Source: Aspidapion aeneum (Eukaryota; Arthropoda; Insecta; Coleoptera; Brentidae). Taken from it: 64,000 nt of DNA. A model generated the notes under the pieces. It ran no database searches. It was not told where the DNA came from and was given only the letters and a program-made list of their open reading frames with translations. The position numbers and the translations under genes were made by a program. The stretch is from positions 104,647,314 to 104,711,313 of the forward strand of contig OY755042.1 of assembly GCA_963576565.1 (NCBI GenBank). The letters run 5' to 3'. Position 1 is the stretch's first letter; each line of letters begins with the position of its first letter. Positions 21,565-32,757 of the stretch are shown one piece after another.

Positions 21565-23035
21565 AATAGTATTAAAAAGCTTAAATCCGGAAAAGCTAGC
21601 GGACCTGGGGGCATATATGCTGAAATGCTCAAATATGGATCAGAGAAACTACTCGAAAATCTCACATATATTATCAATCAATGCATAAACGGACATCCAG
21701 TACCTGATGATTGGAAAATTGCATTCATATCCTCAATACATAAAAAAGGAAACAAGCTGGATTGCAACAATTACAGAGGAATTTCAGTAACAAGTGCTCT
21801 AAGTAGATTTTAAGGTAGGATTCTTAGAGATCTAATAGAGAATGATTTTCATGAACAAGAAGAAGAGGAGCAAAGTGGGTTTCGTGCAGGAAGATCTTGT
21901 AGTGATAATGTTTTTTGTCTTAAACAAGTAATTGAGAAAAAGAGTGCCAGAAATATAGAGACTCGTTACCTTTGTGGACCTACAAAAAGCATATGATACC
22001 GTTCCAGTAGAAAAATTATGGACAGTGTTAGAGCAGATTAATATCAATCATACATACATAAAAGCGATAAAAGAACTATACAAAGGGTCAAAATCTAAAA
22101 TTAAAATTGGAAATCGACTTTCAAAAGAATTCCTGATAACGAAAGGCCTAAGTAGCAGTAGCTCTAAAAAACTGGAAACGCAAAGTACACGGCATGGAAA
22201 TACAACTTAACGACCGATTTACCATATACACACTACAGTTTGCAGACGACCAAGTAATTGTAGATAATGATAAAGAAGACATGGTATGATATATATGATG
22301 AGAAAGTTAACGAAAGAATACCAAAAGTGGGGGTTAACAGTGAACGTGGACAAGTGGACAAGACACAGAACTTATGTATTGGAAACGAATCATGTGAATT
22401 AGAACTAAAAAAGGGACAAACAATATCTCCATGCAATGAGTATGTATACTTGGGTGTCACATTTGATAAGACAGGAACAGACCGTAAAGAACTGGAAAAA
22501 AGAATAGTAAAAGCAAAAAAGGTTATTGGTTGTCTTAACAGTATTTTATGGAGCAGAGAGATAAAAAAGAATGTAAAATTTAACATATATGAAACAATGG
22601 TGGAAAGCACGCTGTTGTATGGAATAGAGACTTGTCGCGTAACAGAAAAATACAAAGCAAAAATGGAAAGTGTCGAAATGGATGCAATAAGAAGATCAAT
22701 AAGAATATCTAGAACAGATCATATAAGAAATGAGATCATAAAGAAAGAATGGGAATCGAGGGAAGCATAACGGATGACATCACTAAAAGGCAACTGATAT
22801 GGTACGGCCATTTTCAACGGATGAACGACGAAAGATTACCAAAGCAGGTCCTAGAATGGCAACCAATAGGGCGCAGAAAAAGAGGGCGTCCTAAACTGGA
22901 ATGGCAACAGTCAATCCAAAGATCAATGAGTCAAAAAAACCTGACGGAAGATGACTGTCAGGATCGAAGGAGGTGGAGAATAGGCGTCGGACAACGTAGA
23001 AAAACGTTCTAAACCGACATAGTAGTAGTAGTATC
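21565..23035 (+). pseudogene. LINE-like reverse transcriptase, copy B (5'-truncated, internal deletion)
   Basis: The best readable copy of this family. In order: GGIYAEML ... IHKKGNKLDCNNYRGIS (RT fingers, 21625-21813), SGFRAGRSC, DLQKAYDTVPVEKLW (22 kb), KGL, then after a ~50 bp deletion LQFADDQVIV (22230-22262). The connection and C-terminal domain follows (22267-22770) and ends in ITDDITKRQLIWYGHFQRM ... GRRKRGRPK (22749-23012). The deletion removes the segment containing RQGCC just before FADD. A frameshift at ~21970, a GTGGACAA duplication at ~22350 and a shift at ~22750 also break it. The 3' end is a short TAG repeat (~23020-23032). The 5' break is at GAATAGTATTAAAA near 21560. Confidence 0.85.
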
Positions 23036-24840
23036 ATTTATTATTTTATACAATAATTTCCAAAAACTTATCCTGGCAGCATTTTAGTTCGGTTTTTTTT
23101 TGGTAGAAAGCAGTAATTTTGAATTTTAAATTTAAATATCTGCGTTATTTTTAGCTTAAAAAAAATTTGAATTAAAAAACTTATTTAGGGTGTTCATTGT
23201 TAAAAAAATGTATGTTTTTTGAAAAAACTCGAAAACGCAATGCCCGATTGTTTTTTTGATTTGAAAATGCTACTAGTTCGCCAATTTAAACTTTCTATCT
23301 TTAATAATAACAAAGTTAGCAATGGTGGACACTTAATTTGGAACACGTAAGTACGAAAATATCTGTAGCTACCTATTTTTTCTTGTAATTTGCCATACCA
23401 TTACAAGCTTTATAAGATTTTTAAAAATAAATTTTGCAATAGTGCAAAATTTTCCTGGGTTACCCTGTACATTATTTATAGTACCTTTTTGTGTTTTGTG
23501 GGTACTTTATAGGTGGTGACCTAAATGAAGGTTTAAATGTAGGCATTTCAGTAAACTTGATGTCCTAGGTGTATTTTATTAAATTAAAAAAGAGACTAGT
23601 TTAAATTAAGTTTAAGCATGTTTTTAAATAAAAATTCGTAATTAACTTTACCTTTCTAGATTCCAGAGCATTTTTAAAAACTTCTTTACTTTTAATAAAG
23701 TCGTTTTTTTTAACTCAAAGCTTCGAAAGCGTTTTTGTCCGTGTTTTGCCCTCACTAGCCCCATCTCACTTTGGAATCACTTCGCCAGCATTGCGCTTAT
23801 TTGACGTCCTCAGTCCATTCTTATTATAGGTCTATGGGGCGTCTAGTTAATAATAATAAGGAGTATGTATTTTAGAAAAATGTCAGTTTTAAAAGGTTAC
23901 TCCACACGAAGGGTTTTACCCAAGTTGCAACAAGTCGTTGGCTAAACGTCGTGAATCGCGTGCGAACGATTTTTCGGTCGGGTAAACGTCGCATTGTCGT
24001 CGTGAGGGTTAATTTAAAAGAAATTTTAAATTTTTTTAAAAATGCTTTTAAGAATTTATGCAACACTTTATATGTATTTTTTTTAAAAACAAAGTTTATA
24101 AACGCAGCACAGTTTACTGTTCTAGACATCCAAAATTTGCTCCTTTTTGACCTATTTTTACCAAAATATATTTTTCTTAAATTGCCGTTTATATTGACAT
24201 ATTTGGAATGTCAACTAACAGGGACTTTGACTCAAACCATATTTTTCTTTTACATAATATATGGGGTACGGTTTTAATGAACTCTGCCTGACTCGTCCAG
24301 GTAATTAGTTTACTTAGTCAATCCTACAACTGTGGCATAACGGCACCAAAACGTTGAGTTTTTGGTTTAAATGAAACGGTCGCGAAGAATTGCGAAAATT
24401 ACCTTTAGAAGGGTAGACGTTAAGAAATCAATCAATCAAAACCATTAACACAACGTTTCTGTTTGGTGCAACTTTATTTTTCACAATTTCCACGACTATG
24501 CTATCTACTGCTGAAAGAAAAACTACGGAAATCAAAAAGATCAAAAACACTCACTTTTCGACTGAGTGTGAAAACATGAAATTAAGACAAAAGGGAAATG
24601 TCAACAGCATTGTAAGCGTATTTCCACAGTTTTCCTGTGTACACAGGGATCAAAGTGTGACACAATTCAACGCTTTCCTAAACCCTATACAGCAGTAAAA
24701 ATAAAGCTGTGACAGCTATAGCAGCGAAACGCCGAAAAAAGGAAACTAAAAATTCTATAGGATGTTTAAAATCATGGAACAATAAGGCGCCGACTGTGTC
24801 GTTGACACCCCGACACAAAATTTGATTCCAGAACGTAGCA
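23036..24840. other. Unassigned AT-rich DNA
   Basis: No gene or paired repeat was recognised in 1.8 kb. A moderately GC-rich block at ~23700-23850 and short incidental frames at 23872-24277 and 24498-24698 showed no known motif. Confidence 0.45.
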
Positions 24841-24849
24841 CCATCCAAA

Positions 24850-25690
24850 GCTCGCTTCTTATTTTTGGTGCGTCTATGCTAGATCTACCGCTGCCTTGAG
24901 GGGGGAGTGATATACATTGTTGGAAATGAAATTTCTTCAGCTTTAAAACTAAGTTTTAAAACCAGACATGTCGGACAGTAAAACTAAAGAAGATTTAAAA
25001 AAAAATTGTTTTTCCAAACCTCTTATGCCTATAGAAGGTGCGCCGCTGATGTAAGGGGGGCGTGTTATACATCGTTAGAGAGGACTTTTCATCAGCCTCA
25101 ATAATTGTTACTTAGTTGTTTTTTGCCAAGTTAAAAGTTTGCAAATAATTATTTTCCCTTATGTTAGAGGGCACTTTTGAGGGGGGTGAGAGGGGGGATA
25201 ACCACTTTAAAGAGGGCCAACTAGACAAAGTCAGTTTTAAGTTATTGCTAATCAAAAATAATTTTTTACTCACTCTCATTATTATTTACCGAGTTACAAA
25301 AATGAATGTTTAACATTTTTGTGTGATTTAAGGATTTCTACAAAGACATTTATTTTTATTTCAAGGCGGCTATTTAAAAGAAATATGTCTAGCTTAACAA
25401 GTATTTAACTTTATACAATGGGCTTTTAACCAAAAATTATTTTTTGAGAAAGAAATAGTGTTAAGAATAAAAAATACCACAAAAAAGTATTAAAAAAATA
25501 TTTTAAAAATGTTTCCCCTTTTTTCGTACGCTAATGGAACGTGCGCCACTGCCGTCAGAGAGTACTAGGGTACATCGTTGAAAATAAAATTGTATCCGCT
25601 TGAAAAATGATATCTAGAAGATTTTTTGAAAAGTTGACTGTTTTCGAGTTATTAGCAAAAAACTATCAAAAAGCACGTTTAAGGGGGGGA
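24850..25690. repeat. Diverged repeat units with GTGCGCCGCTG core
   Basis: Three similar segments recur: GTGCGTCTATGCTAG...GGGGGGAGTGATATACAT near 24870-24930, AAGGTGCGCCGCTGATGTAA near 25037, and ACGTGCGCCACTGCCGTC near 25540. Each is followed by a TACATCGTT-like box and a run of T/A. The spacing is irregular and the copies are old. Class unknown. Confidence 0.4.
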
Positions 25691-25704
25691 ACCACTCCCT
25701 ACCA

Positions 25705-26114
25705 CACGGTAAAAAAATTGTCTTAGATCAAAGCAAATTGCTTTGAAGTAATTTGCTTTGAAGTAAAATAATTTGTGCTTTCCTATTCCGCCAGAGAATA
25801 TTTTCTTGATACAGCACAAAAAATGTCTTACCTTTTATTTTAATGTGAAACAGAAATTGTTTTATTATAAGTTGGAACTGAATTAATCTAAGGCACCGTT
25901 TTCTCTGGAAGCAAAGTATTACTTATATGAAGACAATTTGCTTTGTTACAAAATGGAGTATACTGAATCAAAATAATTAAAGAAGAAAAATAAAGTCTCA
26001 TTCCAAGCGTTGAACGAAAAAGAAATATTTTAATTCAAAACAAATTGTTTTAAAGTAAAACAATTTATTGAAGAAAAGAACGTGTTTTCGTTGTAGACAA
26101 AAATTTTTACTGTG
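25705..26114. mobile_element. MITE with CACRGTAAAAAWTTTTGTCT termini
   Basis: CACGGTAAAAAAATTGTCT on the left mirrors AGACAAAAATTTTTACTGTG on the right. The interior is dominated by palindromic AAATTGCTTT/AAGCAATTT-type words. The element at 35344 has a similar end (CACAGAAATAAAAATGTCT), so the two may belong to one broad family. No coding capacity. Confidence 0.6.
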
Positions 26115-26234
26115 CAGGGTTCGGGGGGTGGTTTGCTTTCCATACCAAGTGTGTTGCTTCTATCATTAAACGCAGCATCGCTTGAATCTCGGATTTAGAG
26201 CCTGAAAACTAACAGGCGATCTAGGAAGGTATTA

Positions 26235-26783
26235 AGCGGGGTCTACACATAACGTTTTGCCTCACGTTTTACTTGATCGGGTAAACCGGATCAGGCAAAA
26301 CCTTTCGTGTAGACAATAAAACGTACGTTTTGCCAGGACTGAAGTCGGACCTGTTGAACTGATCGGTAGAGGCTTTGTTTTCGGTAAAACGTCAGTTTTA
26401 GCGGCATTTCCTGTGGTAGTGCATACAATTTTAATTTCTTTCGAGTGCAACTTAGAAGTTGGTATAAAAACGTCCGACATTAGATAAGATGTTTCGTAAG
26501 CAGAAACTTACATCTTCAGGGGACATTACCAAACTAAATCAACACAACATTTTGAAAAACTGGTTAAAAAACTATGTTTAGCTACTGAAACGGTTAAGTC
26601 ATAGACATTTAAAACAAAATGCATTATTGACAAAAGCAGTGCTTCCTTCATGGTGTATCAAAAACTGATCTAAAAACGTACGTTAAAACTATCAAGTGTA
26701 TACGCTAGTCTTTCAACCGTCATACTTGACCCTTTTGACTGACAGGCAAGACGTAAGGTAAAATGTTATGTCTAGACCGGGCT
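26235..26783. mobile_element. Harbinger-type MITE, copy 2 (TTA target duplication)
   Basis: It is inverted relative to the copy at 901-1523. The ends are AGCGGGGTCTACACATAACG and, on the other side, the complement of AGCCCGGTCTAGACATAAC. TTA lies outside both ends (26232-26234, 26784-26786). It lacks the ~80 bp present in copy 1, so the hammerhead-like motif (26489-26525 as complement) has the core boxes but not the cleavage triplet or second stem I strand. Confidence 0.8.
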
Positions 26784-26786
26784 TTA

Positions 26787-27352
26787 GATCCGTCATGGCG
26801 TCATGGATCCATTTATTTTTAAATAAAGTTTCAAAACAAATCTAGCCCGACACACTAAAAAACGAAACTGTAATTACTGTAACGTTACATTTATCACCTT
26901 TCAGTTTTTTTTAATAGAAAAAATGACCAACTTTACACAAACAAAATTGGGATACGCATTACGCATTTTAAAAACGCCAGTGCAAAAATTAAAATTAATT
27001 AGTTTTAACCACAGGTCAGTTGTTTAGTGTATTTTGGTATTTCAGTTTTAGTTTAATTGCGTTTTATGTGAAAATTCGCTTTTTCGATATTACAATAAAT
27101 AGCAAAATTAACTAATTTAAATTAAACGAAACGTGGTTAATCAGGCAATAATGTACATGTTGAATTTAATTTATAGATTAATTAAGTCTCACGTCACTGT
27201 GTAACTGGATAGTTTTTTTTTCTATGAGCGCGCGGAAAACAGCTTTTTACGCACTTGTTTGTGTGCGAAAAGTACCACCTTACCGCACTGCGTGGTTATG
27301 AAAATTTCTACTGCATGATGTTTTGGTTTTTAGGGTCATTAAACCATATACA
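26787..27352. other. Unassigned AT-rich DNA
   Basis: GATCC...GTCATGGATCCATT at 26788-26812 recurs at other repeat edges (39508, 59482). The rest shows no coding or repeat structure that I can name. Confidence 0.4.
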
Positions 27353-27784
27353 TAATATTCCAATACCCACGGTAACTGCCCATTCATGATGCAAACATGA
27401 GGACCTTGGGGTCTTAAAGCAAAAAAGACCTGATTGGTTGGTTTCAATGACATATGCATATTATTTCCATATAGTACGTATTATTGCAATACCTACGGTA
27501 CCTTTTTCGATGCAGAATGCAATCATATTTGAAATAGCAATATCAATGGGTATAAGTCTATCCTCTTTGCGGTCCTTAAGATAAAATGTCCTGATTGGTT
27601 ATACTTTTACGCATGGATATTAATTTATTCTTGTATTCGTTACGTCAAATCATCGGCGTACAGTTGACAAAAACTCTATCTATGTAAATTAGGTATCTGT
27701 GTATTTTTTGTACCTTTATTTCTGAATGTTTGCATCAAACGCCAACCATTGTGTAAATAGGTAACAGGGAGTATTGGAATATTA
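27353..27784. mobile_element. MITE with TAATATTCCAATAC termini, copy 2
   Basis: It is in the same orientation as the 3624-4046 copy, with high identity throughout and the same terminal inverted repeats. A few small insertions distinguish it (ACGGTA near the left end). Confidence 0.75.
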
Positions 27785-28085
27785 AACGCCATAATATGAC
27801 CATGATAAAATGTATTTTAAACTTAAAGGCCACAGGAATAAAACAGGGAATGTCACAAAATAGCTATTTTCTAACCAAGTGTGGAAAATCCAATTTTTCC
27901 GCACGAGACTGCCTAGTTGAGCGAACGACGCAGGAGTTTGGTCAAAGCAGTCGAGTGTGTAAAAATATTTTCCGCAAGCGTTAGGAACAATTACTTTTCT
28001 TCAAGCGTGAGGAAATAAAAAACATTCAGAAACGTTATTTTATTTAATACTAGTAATTTATTTACTTGAAAATTTTAATTTTATT

Positions 28086-28271
28086 TTATTTATTTTTATT
28101 TTTTTTTTATACTGGGACTTTCCGTCCAATTAGGATCAATCGCCCAGTTTCGCAAAGTTTGAGCCAGGATAAAGCAGTATTTAAACAAACACAAACAACC
28201 ACCTAGCCAGGAATCGAACCCGGGCCGCTGGTGTGGGAAACAAACATTGCTACCACTACACCACGATGGCG
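28086..28271 (-). mobile_element. tRNA-derived SINE with 9 bp target duplication
   Basis: On the minus strand the head reads TGGTGTAGTGGTAGCA (RNA polymerase III A box, 28247-28263) and, about 35 bp later, GGTTCGATTCC (B box, complement of 28210-28220), the internal promoter spacing of a tRNA. A non-tRNA body follows, then an A-rich tail (complement of 28086-28115). AATTTTATT flanks both ends (28077-28085 and 28272-28280), a good target-site duplication. The second half no longer folds as a tRNA, so this is a SINE rather than a tRNA gene. It would have relied on a LINE partner in trans. Confidence 0.8.
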
Positions 28272-28670
28272 AATTTTATTATTATTGTAATTAATTGTAA
28301 TTATTTGCACTGAAATTAATGGCAGAAGTCATTTTGCTTCCTAGTAGTATCGGCAGGATCTGTTGTTGCTTTTCTGAGGCCAGAGATTGAAAAGTCACGT
28401 TTGATTCTTGCTGTGGGAAAGTTAGGACAAAATCGCCACAGGCAACGTTAATTGATTTGAAGATTTTAACAATATTTAATGAAAAATATTTAAAAATTTA
28501 TAAATGGCAAAAATACCATTTATATTCATATCCCGTTTTGTTACAGTATCTAACTTGTGCGGAAACGATATTTTCCTACTTGCGAGCGTAAAACACGTTT
28601 TTCCGCACCAATTTTCATGTGGAAAGTTCAACTTCCCGCATGCTGTGCGTAAAAAAATATTTTTACGCAC

Positions 28671-29881
28671 GGCGTGCGTAAAAAAACTGGTTTGGCGTGC
28701 GTGAAATTTTTTTTACGCACGCTGTTTTTTTGTAAAAAATGATACTATTTGGAGCAAATAGAAATTATAATAATAATACAAAATGACATTTTTATAATCG
28801 GTATGAATTCGAGACAAATTTTTTGGTTTTATAACAGTATATAATTATAATTTTATTCAGTAAAAATAGAAATATTAACCTTGGTAGTTCAAAAGCTTCA
28901 TTTCCAGAACAAATTCCAAAATCCATTTTGATGCCGCCAAGACAAATCAAACTAAAAATCTGACGCCTGACCGCCTGACGGTAAATATCAAATAAACTTG
29001 TCAGTGTCATCTAGTTTGTGAAGTGACAAGACGCTAGCGCTACCAAGTCCACTTTCAATCCCTGGCTTCGCAAGCGCAGATCTACCAATATTACATATTT
29101 ACCTCATGTCTTAGAATAGATGCATACAGGGTGATTTTCACTTGAATGATTCTAACCACATGAAAATAGAAAGTTTCAAAAACCTAATCCAACGAAACCT
29201 AATCAGATCTAACCGAACCGAATCAAAGCAAACTAAACCAATATTTTTTTTCAAAAAAAAAACTTTCCTGACTTCCTACCTGGCGTGCGTAAAAAACTGG
29301 TTTGGCGTGCGTGAAAATTTTTTTTACCCACGCTGTTTTTTTGTAAAAAATGATACTATTTGGAGCAAATAGAAATTATAATAATAATACAAAATGACAT
29401 TTTTATAATCGGTATGAATTCGAGACAATTTTTTTGGTTTTATAACAGTATATAATTATAATTTTATTCAGTAAAAATAGAAATATTAACCTTGGTAGTT
29501 CAAAATCTTCATTTCCAGAACAAATTCCAAAATCCATTTTGATGCCGCCAAGATAAATCAAACTAAAAATCTGACGCCTGACCGCGTGACGGTAAATATC
29601 AAATAAACTTGTCAGTGTCATCTAGTTTGTGAAGTGACAAGACGCTAGCGCTACCAAGTCCACTTTCAATCCCTGGCTTCGCAAGCGCAGATCTACCAAT
29701 ATTATTTACCTCATGTCTTAGAATAGATGCATACAGGGTGATTTTCACTTGAATGATTCTAACCACATGAAAATAGAAAGTTTCAAAAACCTAACCTAAC
29801 AAAACCTAATCAAATCTAACCGAACCGAAGGAAACTGAACCAATAATTTTTTTCAAAAAAAAAACTTTCTTGACTTCCTGC
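28671..29881 (+). repeat. 611 bp tandem segmental duplication
   Basis: The segment 28671-29280 is repeated at 29282-29881 with very few differences; for example GGTATGAATTCG lies at 28800 and 29411, and GTGACAAGACGC at 29023 and 29634. Each unit includes a GGCGTGCGTAAAAA start, a near-identical ~72-residue minus-strand frame (non-coding in my view) and the left half of the palindromic element described next. The high identity implies a young event. Confidence 0.9.
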
Positions 29882-30312
29882 CCGGGTTCCTAGAGGATGT
29901 GAATCCTAACCGAACCGAACCTAACTAAACTGAACCAAACCTAACCTAACCAAACAAAACTACAACACGTACTGCTAATTAGGTTTAGTTGGGTAGGGTT
30001 AGGTTTGGATAGGTTCGGTTCGGTACGGTCCGGTTCGGATTCACATCCTCTAGCATCCCAGGTAGGAAGTCAGGAAAGTTTTTTTTTTGAAAAAAAAATA
30101 TTGGTTTAGTTTGCTTTGGTTCGGTTCGGTTAGATCTGATTAGGTTTCGTTAGATTAGGTTTTTGAAACTTTATATTTTCATGTGGTTAGAGTCATTCAA
30201 GTGAAAATCACCCTGTACATCGATTCTAATACATGAGGTAAATAATATTGGTAGATCTACGCATGCGAAGCCAGGGATTGGAAGTGGACTTGGTAGCGGT
30301 AGCGTCTTGTTA
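29634..30312. mobile_element. Palindromic (foldback) element with telomere-like centre
   Basis: Left arm 29634-29960 and right arm 29975-30312 are inverted copies: CAAGACGCTAGCGCTACC against the complement of GGTAGCGGTAGCGTCTTG, then CTGGCTTCGCA, AGATCTACCAATATTA, AGGGTGATTTTCACTTGAA and CTAACCGAACCGAA in mirrored order. The centre is made of CCTAACC/ACCGAACC-type words that resemble degenerate insect telomere repeat (TTAGG)n. No coding capacity. Confidence 0.8.
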
Positions 30313-30359
30313 TGAAGACAAATAAAAGCAATATATAGAGTGACTGCAATTCATATAAA

Positions 30360-31300
30360 ACTCTAATTATAAATTACCGTGCGTAAAAGTAATTACTTTT
30401 TTATACGACTGTCTTGTAGAAGGGGGTTTTGCGCACGGAGAACACGATCTGAAAATGACATTTTGCGCACGCTGTGTGCAAAACGTTTTGCACACGCTTA
30501 TGTCATTTTTGCGCACGCCTATGTCATTTCTGCTTACGGGTCTCCCGTCATTGTGATTTTTGTTGTTGTCACCCATCAATATAAGTTGGCTTAGTTCCGT
30601 AGCAACCGTCACTGCTCGTATGTTTTGTTGATTAGATACGTCAAAAAATTGTTGAATTTTTAAAGTTTTGTTGTAAAAATGTCGGAAACAAAAACAAGTT
30701 AAATTAAAAATTGATTTTTCTTTCTTTATTAGCAGTCGTATAAAAAATATTGTAAAAAAACTCGTTTGAAAACCTCTTTGCACACTCCCTCGACTTGTAG
30801 ACCTCGTCTTCGGCTCGGTCTACCAAACTGTCTCGATCGTGTGCAGAGTCGTTTTCAAACCTTGTTGTTTAAATAACTATTACGCACGCCGTGCGTGAAA
30901 AATACTTTTACGCACGCTAACTTTTAAATTGAGTTTTAGGCCTAATCAGACTTATTGACCCATTTATAAACTCGATTAAATTAAAAATGAAAACAAAATT
31001 TATTTTTGCTGTTTTAATGTAAAAAATACCTAATATATTAAAATGTAAAACCAAGCTTTTTATGCAACTAGGATAAATTTTGTACCTAACTCTTGCGGAA
31101 AGTGCCTTTTCCGCCCTTGACGGCGTGTCCGAACTCCGCAAAGCGTCGTTCGGGCAACTGCCGTCGCGTGCGTAAAAGTATCACTTTCTGCACTAGTTAG
31201 GTAAATAACTATTTCCGCACTTATGGCTGGCCAACAACGATGCGTGCGTAAAGTATTACTTTCCCTACCTTTTAGGTAAATAGCTATTTTCGTCACAAAA
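30360..31300. repeat. GTGCG/CGCAC-rich repeat tract with internal hairpin
   Basis: Words such as GTGCGTAAAA, GCGCACGC and TTACGCACGC recur many times in both orientations here and at 27890 and 28580-28730. A separate strong hairpin occupies 30763-30862 (arms GTTTGAAAAC ... TTGCACAC and the complement, inner arms TGTAGACC/GGTCTACC). The small open frames at 30367-31296 follow the repeats and have no recognisable domain. Confidence 0.55.
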
Positions 31301-31609
31301 ACGTAAATTTTTTGATTATATTTTTACGACGGAAACTATCGTTACTTTTGATTGGCAGTCTATTAATAGGTAGATAAATTTTGGTCGACAATACAAAATT
31401 CGATTTTAAATTTTGTAGCCTTTTCGTCGTTGTTTTTTTTGCAAAAACGCAATTTAATAGACCACTCAAAGCCAAATTGAGTTTTTTAATGGGGGTTTTC
31501 ATTCGTAATTTTCACAGTTCAATGAAAAATTTAATTTATTTTTCAATGAAAATTGTTGCAGTAGGTATATAGTCTTTTTTTTTTGTATATAATTAGATTT
31601 TATGCGTAG

Positions 31610-31800
31610 GGAAAAATTCGCAGCGGGGACAATTCGCTGCCGGCCGAATCCCCGAGGGAACAATTCGACTCGAAAATTAAAAAAAAAAAATTAACTTATT
31701 TTTCTTTAAATCTTAGCTCCCCTGTCCGTTGGGAATCTGTGTTAAACCCAAACCAACCAAAAAAAATCTTCCAAAAAATAAATTGTTTTTCAAAAAACTA
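31610..31800. repeat. Truncated GC-ended MITE relative
   Basis: TTCGCAGCGGGGACAATTCG and AACAATTCGACTCG followed by an AT-rich run and CTCCCCTGTCCGTTGGGAAT parallel the left part of the 12535-12882 element (CTCCCCTAACC...GGGATATC). The right end is absent. Confidence 0.4.
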
Positions 31801-32024
31801 ATTTATAAAATAAAACAAAACATTTTTTTTACATAATACTTTTTTAAAAAGTTGTTTTTCCAAGAACTACGTCAAATTTAATGGCGCCAAATTTTTGATC
31901 GTGATCTTTTTGAGCGATTGGTCGTTACCATGATGCATGTGTTTCATTAAAATCGGTTTATTGATAATGATGTCATGAATTGAATTTTAATGATTAGTAC
32001 CTCTCTTTACGTGTCGGACCTATA

Positions 32025-32545
32025 CAGGGTGTCCCATAACTTAGGGGCCATAATGCAGCAGGTGATAGAGGAGGTTATTTCTGATAAAAAAGTTTATTTA
32101 ACATGGGGATCAACACATCTGTTTTTAAGATATAGGATTTTTAAAGTTAGAGGAGTGGGGGAAAAAGGGTTAAAATAAAAAGGAAATCTGTCACACCTAA
32201 ATGAATACTAGGCTAATTGTGATTCAAAAATGTGGTATTCCTTTTTTTGATAAAATTACATGTTGGGGCTGTCAAAATAACCTCTAAAAATAATAATTTT
32301 TAAGAAATTAAAATGTTTGCTTACTAATTCTTTTAAAAGTATAAAGAAAAACATTGCGTTCAATATAGCATTCATAAAATTTTATACTAAAAAAATAGTT
32401 TTTCTATTAAAAAAATTGATGATTTGATGCTCTTGTATCTTGACAAAGAAAGAGTTCTGACTCATACATTATTTGAACTTTTTTATCAGAAATGACCCCC
32501 TCTATTACCTATTGGTCTATGGCTCCTAAGTTATGGGACACCCTG
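32025..32545. mobile_element. TA-flanked inverted-repeat element (CAGGGTGTCCC), copy 1
   Basis: CAGGGTGTCCCATAACTTAG and its complement form inverted ends of about 75 bp, continuing through TTTCTGATAAAAAAGTT. TA lies outside both ends (32023-32024, 32546-32547), as in Tc1/mariner-type insertions. A second copy is at 61959-62665. No transposase is encoded; ORFs reading through the ends are artefacts. Confidence 0.8.
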
Positions 32546-32757
32546 TATAATAGATCATTTATCAAACCGAACCAAACCATAGGTGAAACAAAAATTAATA
32601 TTTTGGGAAGGACTTAACTGGTTTTAATGGTTCGTACTTTGACAGAACTTGTTTATTAATTTAAAAAAAGTTCAAAATGTTTTTGAAACATTGAAATAAA
32701 TAATTCATCTTTACTAGGATGCTTTTTATTAAATTGAAATCGACAGCTGCTCTTACA

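Noticed and set aside
28205..28271. A tRNA gene
   Set aside because: A and B boxes are present but the sequence does not complete a tRNA fold and continues into an A-tailed SINE body with target duplications.
28792..29621. Two nearly identical 72-residue minus-strand frames
   Set aside because: Their similarity is due to the 611 bp DNA duplication; no motif or substitution pattern suggests protein selection.
29880..30030. True telomere repeat array
   Set aside because: The CCTAACC/ACCGAACC words are short, mixed and sit at the centre of an internal palindrome, not a long TTAGG run.
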